Source: CAYYNQ01 sp964473105
Lineage (GTDB): Bacteria > Sumerlaeota > Sumerlaeia > MVZB01
Direction of reading: 5' to 3'
NCBI GenBank assembly: GCA_964473105.1
Contig: CAYYNQ010000042.1
Coordinates: 62,001-126,000 of the forward strand
DNA length: 64,000 nt
Of the stretch, positions 50,674 through 58,365 are shown piece after piece (the stretch's first letter is position 1; every line of letters begins with the position of its first letter). The notes under the pieces are model-generated. The model was given only the letters and a program-made list of their open reading frames with translations, was not told the DNA's origin and searched no databases. Made by a program: the position numbers and the translations under genes.

Positions 50674-52407
50674 ATGAAACGTAGAGATTTTGTCAGATGT
50701 GCCGGGACCGCAGCCGCGGCCGCCATGCTGCCCAGCTACCAGAAGATTTTGGCAGACTCCGATTCATCACGCCCGAACATCTTCATGATTTTCACCGACG
50801 ACACTCCCCAGAAGGATCACGGGTGTTACGGGAATTCTCATGTCAGGACACCCAACATCGACCGATTCGCCAGTGAGGGCATGGTGTTTAATAATGCCTA
50901 TACCCCCGCACCGATGTGCGGACCCAGCCGGGCCTGCCTCTACACGGGCTTGTATCCGATCCGCAATGGCGCACACCCCAACCACGCGTCGGTCAAGCCC
51001 AACATGAAAAGCATGGCGCATTACATGAAGGCGGTGGGATACCGCGTGATCATCCTCGGAAAGCAGCACATCCGCCCGGCCGAATATTTTCCGTTCGAGG
51101 AATATGACGTGAAATTGGGTTTTGACGGCCCGGGCGGAGATATCCAGAGAATCCTCGCCGACCCGGGGAGCAAGCCGTTGTGCGTGATGATGAACCACTT
51201 TGAGACTCACTGGCAATTTCACTACAAGCCCGGCACTCAAAAGTATGATCCCCAAAATGTCGAGATTCCGCCTTACCTGGTCGATACCCCTGAAACCCGG
51301 CAGCTGCGGGCAAAATATTATTCGGAGATCGAGTATGTTGACCGGGCTGTTGGGAAGGTTCTGGACCTGCTCAAGGAACGGAACATGGAGGAGAATACCC
51401 TCACGATCTATGCCTCGGACCATGGATCACACTGGCCGCATGAAAAATGGAACCTTTACGATGCAGGGATCAAGGTCCCGTTCATTGCGCGCTGGCCCGG
51501 GAAAATCGAGCCCGGTTCAAGCACGGATGCATTGGTCAGCCTGGTGGATATTATTCCAACCTTTATTGATGTGGCCGGCGGCCACCCGGAGCGGGTCGTG
51601 GCGGAATGCGGCAGTGAACCGCTGGACGGAAAAAGTTTCCTGCCTGTTATGCTGGGTGAAAGTGCCGAGCATCACGATGCGATTTACGGGGTGATGACGT
51701 TTGGCGTGATTACCGGTTACCCGATGCGGGCGATCCGTACACGTCATTACAAGTATATCTGGAATATTGATTCCCACTTCGAGTATCCGGATTACTGGGC
51801 GACCAATCTCCCAGCCACACAGATGGAGTGGAGTGTTTGGAGTTCATGGCTGCGCAAGGCGGGGGGTGATCCTGTTGCAGCGAAGGTCGTCAACAAGAAT
51901 CTCTATCGTCCACCCGATGAACTGTATGACCTGCGGTCCGACCCTCACGAGATGAACAACATCGCGGGCGATCCGGCACACAAGGATCGACTGGAAGAGA
52001 TGCGTGGTCAGCTTCACGCATGGATGAAGGAGCAGGGCGATGCAGGTGACTCGGCCTACCATATGGAGGCCGACCAGGAAGTGAAGCATCTTGACAAGAT
52101 GTGGAGTCACCAGCCGGTGGTGAATGTGCATATCCGTCCGACACGGCCGCTTGCCTTTGACGAGGAGGGTACGATCAGCCTGGAAAGCCCAATGTGGAGG
52201 GCTGCGATCTATTATACCACTGATGGCACCGAGCCCGACCGCAATTCGACGTTATATAAAAAACCTTTTAATGTTTACCCGCCGGTTGTGATCAAGGCGA
52301 GGGGATATGACGGGGACATTGTGACCCCGGTCAGGACAACCCATTTTCGTGAAATTGGGCCGACTCTTCTTTACAAGGATTGGTACCCCCCAAAAAACAA
52401 CAATTAA
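50674..52407 (+). CDS. Exported sulfatase with C-terminal chitobiase-type domain
   Basis: 577 residues. The N-terminus MKRRDFVRCAGTAAAAAMLP is a Tat-like or twin-basic signal. The alkaline-phosphatase-fold sulfatase domain has metal ligands Asp42/Asp43 (FTDDTPQKDHGCYG) and the maturation motif MCGPSRACLYTG, where Cys82 would be converted to formylglycine (C-x-P-S-R). Later features are GKQHIRPAEYF, YASDHGSHWPHEKWNLYDAG and VPFIARWPG. The final ~85 residues (YYTTDGTEPDRNSTLYKKP) are a chitobiase/hexosaminidase C-terminal beta domain. It would remove sulfate from a glycan or aryl ester. No formylglycine-generating enzyme is in the window. Confidence 0.93.
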   Translation: MKRRDFVRCAGTAAAAAMLPSYQKILADSDSSRPNIFMIFTDDTPQKDHGCYGNSHVRTPNIDRFASEGMVFNNAYTPAPMCGPSRACLYTGLYPIRNGAHPNHASVKPNMKSMAHYMKAVGYRVIILGKQHIRPAEYFPFEEYDVKLGFDGPGGDIQRILADPGSKPLCVMMNHFETHWQFHYKPGTQKYDPQNVEIPPYLVDTPETRQLRAKYYSEIEYVDRAVGKVLDLLKERNMEENTLTIYASDHGSHWPHEKWNLYDAGIKVPFIARWPGKIEPGSSTDALVSLVDIIPTFIDVAGGHPERVVAECGSEPLDGKSFLPVMLGESAEHHDAIYGVMTFGVITGYPMRAIRTRHYKYIWNIDSHFEYPDYWATNLPATQMEWSVWSSWLRKAGGDPVAAKVVNKNLYRPPDELYDLRSDPHEMNNIAGDPAHKDRLEEMRGQLHAWMKEQGDAGDSAYHMEADQEVKHLDKMWSHQPVVNVHIRPTRPLAFDEEGTISLESPMWRAAIYYTTDGTEPDRNSTLYKKPFNVYPPVVIKARGYDGDIVTPVRTTHFREIGPTLLYKDWYPPKNNN

Positions 52408-52544
52408 ATATTCGTACTCGAAATAAAAATCGGATTCGCTGATACTTGACCACAGAGGAAGTGGCAATATCCGATCCACCTCATTTTCGACAAGACCTCT
52501 GGGATCACATGGACGTAAATACCGTCACTTGGGGAGCAATAATC

Positions 52545-54707
52545 ATGTCCAGGCCAATTATTAAAATGATGCAATTTCTGGTTTTTGCGTGCGTTGGCTG
52601 TTTTCAATTTATCACAGCGGCCTCGCATGCGGATAACGATTACGCCGTCCTTAAGCGGCCGGTCCGGACCACCGGACCGCGTGTCACGTCAATCGGTGGT
52701 CAGCCGGTTCACCTCTATGGGGATCTTTATGTTTACTCCCAATCACCGGACTTTCTTCCCGACCGTTCACTGCAGTACGACAACCCGAATCCCAGGACCA
52801 AGATCGATCCCGCAAAACCCTGGGAGATTCGCAGCAATTACCTGGGGATTCCAGCACGGATCGTTGAGGGTGGGTTCAATGCGCGCTACTCGTTCGTCTC
52901 TCCCCATGCCGAGCATGAACTCTATTGGCCGGTCCACCTGATCGATGGCGACCCTGACAGCTTCTGGATGATCCGCCGGGATGAACCCTACGAGAAACCG
53001 ATGCGGACCGAGCCGTTTGAGCTGCGCATCGACCTGCCCCGGGAATTCAACATCCGCCAGGTCAATATGCTGGCGATGAACCGCACGATTCCCGAGCATG
53101 CATTGAGAATCAATCCACAGGGGGTCCCGCCCGAGCAACGTTATTACAACCCGATGCCTCGTGAACTCGAGGTCCAGGTCAGTCGTGATGGGCGGCACTG
53201 GGATACGGTCTACCAGACCGATGATATGAAAAATGTCGAACTGGGCGGGAAAGTCGAACTGCCCTTCCTGCCGCGCGCGGCCAAACAAGTTCGCCTGCTG
53301 GGCAACGATTTCGGCCCGATGATCCACCCTGACCAGGGACCTTTCATCATTGGCCTGTTTTTCGGTTATACCTGGTCATTCGCTGAACTGGAGCTTCTGG
53401 ACGACAAGGGGAACAACGTGGCACTGGCATCAAGGGGCGCTGGCATCACGCAGTATGAGGGCCGGCAGGGCCAATGGGATTTCGATGTCAAAAACGACGT
53501 TTCACTGGCGACACGCTATGACCTGGGCGCCAAATGGATCCGCGCCAATTACTGGGGTGGTAACCTGATGTGGCATTACGTCGAGCAGGAAAAGGGGAAA
53601 TACGTGATCGATCCGGTCTCCGATCTTGCTGTTGATGAGGCCTCCAAGAACGGGATCGAGGTCATCATGGGACTTGAGTATGGGAACTGGCTTTATGCCG
53701 ACCCGCCAAGACCAAACCTGCTGAACCAGTTCGACCCGATCCTGATGGATCCACCACCCGCGCCGACCACACCTGAACAAATCGAGGCCTACAAGAACTG
53801 GGTCAGGTTCATGGTGAATCATTTCAAGGACCGCATCACTTGGTGGGAGATCTGGAATGAACCCGGCACGAGCAGCTGGCGATACGGATTTGGTGGCGAT
53901 CGTGCAGGAGCACGGAATTATGCCAGTTTGATCAAGGCTGTCGTACCGTTGATCAAGCAGATTCAACCCCATGCAAAGGTTATGGTCAGTAATGCCTATT
54001 GGCCTTGGCCGGTGTTTAGGGAGGAGGTTTTCCGACATGTGGTGGATCTGATCGACGGTTTTGAACTGCATGTCCGGGTTTATGAGTGGAGCCTGGATGG
54101 AGAGCAATACCGGAATTTGCCAAACCAGATTGTGCAGAACAAAAAGGAAGCCGAGGATATGGGTTACGACGGGATTTACCTCTCGCAGGAGAATCAGTGG
54201 TTTCCTGAGCCGAACCCGGCGCAATGGCTGTCCGGACATATCAAGCCGACGTTCATCGGTCAGGCCAAGAACATGGCGCGACTACTGTTCCAAAACTCGG
54301 CGCTTGATCTGGTGAGTTTCTGGCAGGGTGGACTTCAGATGGAGAGTGGGACACTGGCTCCGTCCTATTATGTTCTCCGCACGTTGGCGACGATCACCGA
54401 TGGCGCGACACCTGCGGATATCAGGGTTGAAACCGACACCCGTTACTGGGTCGATCACTTCGGCCTGAAACGACCGGACGGCAGCCTGCTTCTGGGGGCG
54501 TGGTTGCCCGGTGATGCTGTCGAACTCCATCCAGGCTTGCCGACGAATCTGGAGTTTCCTGGAATCAAGGCGAGATCAATATCAGGGGTGGACGTGATGA
54601 ATGGGGTCAGTCAGACAATAAATTTTGAATCAGGTGATACCGGCACGGTGGTCAGCGGACTGGTCCTGCGCGATTACCCGATAGTTCTGCAGATCAACAC
54701 CGACTGA
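52545..54707 (+). CDS. Exported GH39-like glycosidase with N-terminal discoidin-like domain
   Basis: About 720 residues. Start at ATG 52545, after GGGGAG, because it begins a signal peptide (MMQFLVFACVGCFQFITAASHA); the frame is open from 52446. Residues ~95-290 look like an F5/8 type C (discoidin) domain: LIDGDPDSFWMIRR, LRIDLPREFNIRQVNMLAMN, LEVQVSRDGRHWDTVYQ. The rest is a TIM barrel with WWEIWNEPGTS; Glu at about 439 is the probable acid/base, as in clan GH-A. A later Glu in LSQENQWF is a candidate nucleophile. The exact family is uncertain. It lies 137 bases after the sulfatase gene, so the two may act on the same glycan. Confidence 0.8.
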   Translation: MSRPIIKMMQFLVFACVGCFQFITAASHADNDYAVLKRPVRTTGPRVTSIGGQPVHLYGDLYVYSQSPDFLPDRSLQYDNPNPRTKIDPAKPWEIRSNYLGIPARIVEGGFNARYSFVSPHAEHELYWPVHLIDGDPDSFWMIRRDEPYEKPMRTEPFELRIDLPREFNIRQVNMLAMNRTIPEHALRINPQGVPPEQRYYNPMPRELEVQVSRDGRHWDTVYQTDDMKNVELGGKVELPFLPRAAKQVRLLGNDFGPMIHPDQGPFIIGLFFGYTWSFAELELLDDKGNNVALASRGAGITQYEGRQGQWDFDVKNDVSLATRYDLGAKWIRANYWGGNLMWHYVEQEKGKYVIDPVSDLAVDEASKNGIEVIMGLEYGNWLYADPPRPNLLNQFDPILMDPPPAPTTPEQIEAYKNWVRFMVNHFKDRITWWEIWNEPGTSSWRYGFGGDRAGARNYASLIKAVVPLIKQIQPHAKVMVSNAYWPWPVFREEVFRHVVDLIDGFELHVRVYEWSLDGEQYRNLPNQIVQNKKEAEDMGYDGIYLSQENQWFPEPNPAQWLSGHIKPTFIGQAKNMARLLFQNSALDLVSFWQGGLQMESGTLAPSYYVLRTLATITDGATPADIRVETDTRYWVDHFGLKRPDGSLLLGAWLPGDAVELHPGLPTNLEFPGIKARSISGVDVMNGVSQTINFESGDTGTVVSGLVLRDYPIVLQINTD

Positions 54708-54888
54708 TTTCTGGGCACGTGCTCCTGATCCCAATCATGATCATTGTCTTGTTCAGGCAGGCCCAGCGAGGTTCCTGCAAGGGCGCGTTGACTTCACTTG
54801 CCGGGGTTATCATGGATTTTCGGTTGTATTTGTCCGCACGCAAATCCAGGTAAAGATCTGGTTCACTGAGAGGTGGGGTGATCACCTG

Positions 54889-56448
54889 TTAGTAGATGTC
54901 GGGACCGGGCCTGATGATTGTAAAACTGTCCAGTTCCTTCCCGGTTTCGGTGATTTGCCGGACGACGAGCTGGTTTCTACCGACATCACACACGGTGAAT
55001 GAATAATCCCGCGCGTTATATCTGTAAATATACTCTTCCCATGCTTGAGGTTTGTCGGTTAGTTCCGGGTTAAACATCGAGGCGCCTCCGGCAGCAGTCG
55101 TTATATAGATGATGCCCTCGGGCGAGCTTGAGCCATATCCGGGTTGACCATTGAAATTCCTGTCCAGCGTAATCTCGCCGTCCAAAATTGTGTAATAACC
55201 CATGAACCTCGAATTGGGCGGATACGGCTTGCCCGTGGCTGCAAGGTTCTTCTCCAATGATGCAGGGTCCAGTTTGAACCTGAGGGGATACGTACGCTGG
55301 TAACTGTGTGCATATCCGCTGAAGACAATATGAACACCGCCTTTCTCAAGGATATCGATGATTGCGCGCATGCGCTCGGCGTGGGGAAAGTCAGCTGTTG
55401 AATTGAAGGGAGGGAGATAGCAGGCCACGAATCGCCATCTTGCATCTGCTGCGGTGGCGAGATCGTTCCTCAGCCAGTCGCGCAGCTCCGGGTCGGTCCA
55501 GTCGACATGCGGGTTGGAGTCAAGAATCGTCCAGTGTGAGTTCCCATAATCGAATGAGTAATGTGCCATGACTGGGTAATTTCGGCCCATCGTGTCCAGC
55601 AGGTTATTGAGGCCATCTTTGTCGGCAGTACGGATCGGGTATGTATTCGGACCCCCGTGATAGGCCGGCGGTCCATTTAGAGGTTGAAACCAATAAAGAA
55701 AATAAGCCAGGCCGCCTTCTTGGTCATGTTGCCATCCCGGGTCCTGGACCGTCCACCAGCGCCAGTCATGTTCACCGAGTCCGGCGAGAAACGGCGTGGA
55801 ACGCATCAGCGGCGCCCCGGACCGGGGCGAGGCTTTTGGGGAATTATAAATGGGATAAAACTTGCTGCGGTATTCGCTGATCGTTCCTGAGACATAAACA
55901 ATATCGCCCGGGATCACCACAAGGTCGGGCTGCTGTTGATACATCTGGTAAGCAACAGCCCTCTGTTGTTCCGAATCAAACCCACAATCCGCCACGACGA
56001 TGCATCGATGGGGTTGCCCGGGCCCCTTGCGTGAACGAAACGATGCTTCAAAGATCTGGGCGCCATCTCGTGACAGCCGGTAATTGTATTCGCCACCGGG
56101 TTCGAGCCCTGTCATCCGGCCATGATATAACCGATGGGGCTCCAATGGACCGGTTGTGATACGTTTCCAGCTCAGGCTGTCGACCCCGGTCCACCCATCC
56201 CCTCCTTTTGTCTGGAAATCGAGCTGCCAGGCGGCATCCTTGTCGAAGGTATGCCAGACAACTTCCATGCCGGTCGGCCGATGGGTCACGGGAGCATCGC
56301 CCAGTTGTAGGTAGGGTTCAACAATGAAGGGAGAGGAATGGTGGTCCTTGTCCGGGCTTTCAGCACGGATGAGCGTATGGGTTAGGATGAGAGGAAAAAA
56401 TATGCCGGTCAGTCGACGAGAGGTCCAGGATTTCATAGTGTCAAACAT
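54889..56448 (-). CDS. Exported purple-acid-phosphatase-like protein with altered metal site
   Basis: About 519 residues; signal peptide near the start (RRLTGIFFPLILTHTLIRAES). Start could be ATG 56448 or 56436; an upstream TTG is at 56472. An N-terminal Fn3-like domain (~45-150) precedes a metallophosphatase domain (residues numbered from the TTG). The five PAP motifs read: VADCG (Asp162), PGDIVY (Asp190, Tyr193), LGEHDW (Glu234, His235), FVACYLPP (Tyr352) and SGYAHSYQR (Tyr387, His389). The kidney-bean Fe(III) ligands (Asp, bridging Asp, Tyr, second His of GHxH) are kept, while all three private ligands of the second metal (Asn, His, His) are changed to Glu, Tyr, Tyr. Activity cannot be predicted; a mononuclear site is possible. 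Confidence 0.85.
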   Translation of the reverse strand: MFDTMKSWTSRRLTGIFFPLILTHTLIRAESPDKDHHSSPFIVEPYLQLGDAPVTHRPTGMEVVWHTFDKDAAWQLDFQTKGGDGWTGVDSLSWKRITTGPLEPHRLYHGRMTGLEPGGEYNYRLSRDGAQIFEASFRSRKGPGQPHRCIVVADCGFDSEQQRAVAYQMYQQQPDLVVIPGDIVYVSGTISEYRSKFYPIYNSPKASPRSGAPLMRSTPFLAGLGEHDWRWWTVQDPGWQHDQEGGLAYFLYWFQPLNGPPAYHGGPNTYPIRTADKDGLNNLLDTMGRNYPVMAHYSFDYGNSHWTILDSNPHVDWTDPELRDWLRNDLATAADARWRFVACYLPPFNSTADFPHAERMRAIIDILEKGGVHIVFSGYAHSYQRTYPLRFKLDPASLEKNLAATGKPYPPNSRFMGYYTILDGEITLDRNFNGQPGYGSSSPEGIIYITTAAGGASMFNPELTDKPQAWEEYIYRYNARDYSFTVCDVGRNQLVVRQITETGKELDSFTIIRPGPDIY

Positions 56449-56710
56449 GTTGGTAATGGGCCTTATCTCCAAGACTGATGCATCCTGGATTCAACGTATC
56501 AAACATTATTGCAATCATCGAGTTAAATGGGAAATTGCTGCAGGGCCTGAAAGTTGTCCGGACAAGGGGCCAAGTGCACTCGGGACTGCCGGTTATTTTG
56601 TTAAACACTCCATATGGGTGGAAAATCGATCGTTACTCTGACGCAAAACGAGAAACAAATCTTCCCTGCCAACGATAAAATCTGGTTTAATTAGACCCGG
56701 GGACAAAAGG

Positions 56711-57574
56711 ATGGGTGAAATACAGATAATGGGTTTTGTGCTGGAACCCAAGGCATTGCTGGCCGGTTTTTTCCTCGCCGGGCTGTGGATCGCCGAGGGT
56801 TTTGTCCCCTTCTACGCGAAGTTTACGAAGAGCCTTCGGCAGCGTGTGCGCCATGATGCCAGGAATCTGTGTATCGGCATCTGCAATGCGCTCTTGCTGG
56901 GATTTTTATTTGGTGGCTCACTTATCATGGTTGACCGGTGGGCCGAGGACAGCCGGCTGGGCTTGCTGCGTCTGTTACAGTTAAAACATGTGATCGAATT
57001 GCCCCTGGCTATTGTCCTGTTTGATCTGTGGATGTATCTCTGGCACCGGGCAAATCACAGGATCCCGTTTCTCTGGCGGTTTCACCGTATGCATCACAGT
57101 GATCCCGATATGGATGCGTCCACCGCCCTTCGCTTTCACCCGGGAGAGGTGATCCTGTCGTCAGCCATCCGCATGGTTGTCCTGCCGCTGCTGGGGATGA
57201 CACTTATGCAGCTGGCAATTTATGAGGCAATCCTACTGCCTGTCATTCTGTTTCACCATTCCAACGTCCGGTTGCCACGCTGGTTTGAATACGGTCTGCT
57301 GGGGCTGGTTGTCACACCCGCGATGCATCGTGTGCACCACAGCCGCTGGAAACCTGAAACAGATTCAAATTACGGGTCCATTTTCCCATGGTGGGATTGG
57401 CTGATGGGTACGTTACGGCTGTGTTCGGACACCCGTGACATCCGCTTGGGACTGGACGATTTTGATGAAGTCAGGTGGCAACAGTTCCATGGCCTGCTGG
57501 AAACCCCGTTGAAAAATATCCACTCCTCGTGCGAGGCAGGATCCTCCCCTCAAAAAGATCATCCCCCCCCCTGA
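56711..57574 (+). CDS. Sterol desaturase / fatty acid hydroxylase family membrane protein
   Basis: 287 residues with four or five membrane segments. The di-iron His clusters of the family are complete: HRANH, WRFHRMHHSDPDMD, FHHSN and MHRVHHS, with DLWMYLWHRANH before them. Such enzymes use O2 to hydroxylate or desaturate lipids or to cleave ether lipids. Ends with a Ser/Pro-rich tail. Divergent from the phosphatase-like gene with 238-260 bases between. Substrate not identifiable; no sterol or hopanoid gene is adjacent. Confidence 0.88.
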   Translation: MGEIQIMGFVLEPKALLAGFFLAGLWIAEGFVPFYAKFTKSLRQRVRHDARNLCIGICNALLLGFLFGGSLIMVDRWAEDSRLGLLRLLQLKHVIELPLAIVLFDLWMYLWHRANHRIPFLWRFHRMHHSDPDMDASTALRFHPGEVILSSAIRMVVLPLLGMTLMQLAIYEAILLPVILFHHSNVRLPRWFEYGLLGLVVTPAMHRVHHSRWKPETDSNYGSIFPWWDWLMGTLRLCSDTRDIRLGLDDFDEVRWQQFHGLLETPLKNIHSSCEAGSSPQKDHPPP

Positions 57575-58365
57575 AGGATTCCCATTGCAGTTATTGTGAT
57601 GTCGATGACCGTCTTGCCCGGGGTATGGGTGGACGAGGTTCTACGAATAAGTATGTGTCAGGGCATTTTCTGAATCAGTTCGGGTGTCATGCCTCTGCCC
57701 ATTTGGTTTTCATGACTTGTTGGGACCACTCCGGGTAAGCGCAAAACGAACTTTCACATTAATCAGTATGCCGCCAACCTCCGGAACGGGATAAACCAGA
57801 AAGTTGATTGGACCTGATTTCGGACCCGGTTCAACAACGATATCCTGCACCCGGCTGAATCCGATGCGGTTTGCCGGGTGATGTCCGCAAAAATAGATGG
57901 ATAGGGTGGTGCACTTTTCGGCCTCGCTTATGTCAATCGTCCATCATTGTCCATCGGTATGAAACTCGGCCCAGCGGTGGTAGCAGCTGATTCCGTCCTC
58001 ATCCCTTATGGAGGGGATTTGATGTACCGATGGCGAAACGTGCGGGGATTCCGACAGCCTAGACGATAGGCATCCTTGACCTTAACCCGTAATCATGTCT
58101 TGTCACGCTTTTGCTCCCAAATATTGCAAGCTGATTTTGGGGATTTCACCCATGGTCATCAAGCCCTCTTTTCAGCCTCGTGCTACAATGAGCTTAGATC
58201 GGGTTCTTATGCCCTGTGCTTGTCATCGGCGCGGTTATGTTCTCGTGCGAGAGCGTAAAGAAAGGGCCAAGATACGGGAGTTTTCTTGCCCGCCATGATA
58301 CCATGTATCCTGCCCGTAAACTCTCTTGAGTGATCTGTCAAGTCCTGTATATTGAATAATATGCC
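57575..58365. other. Long gap holding a decayed gene
   Basis: About 790 bases without an intact gene between the desaturase-family and PIG-L genes. The middle (57710-58029) holds a degraded minus-strand coding remnant described separately. The flanks show short open frames without protein-like character or Shine-Dalgarno sites and are taken as non-coding. Confidence 0.5.
57710..58029 (-). pseudogene. C-terminal remnant of an unidentified protein with an in-frame stop
   Basis: Reading the minus strand from about 58029 gives protein-like sequence: ESPHVSPSVHQIPSIRDEDG, CYHRWAEFHTDGQ, then an in-frame TGA (about 57950), then WTIDISEAEKCTTLSIYFCG, RIGFSRVQDIVVEPGPKSG, INFLVYPVPEVGGILINVKV and a TGA at 57710-57712. 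The pattern (alternating hydrophobic residues, conserved-looking phase across the stop) suggests the end of a former beta-rich secreted protein. No start is present and the parent family was not recognised. It may be a fragment left by deletion. Confidence 0.5.

Noticed and set aside
58076..58298. Two overlapping short open frames before the PIG-L gene
   Set aside because: No Shine-Dalgarno, no protein-like pattern and no similarity to known families by eye.
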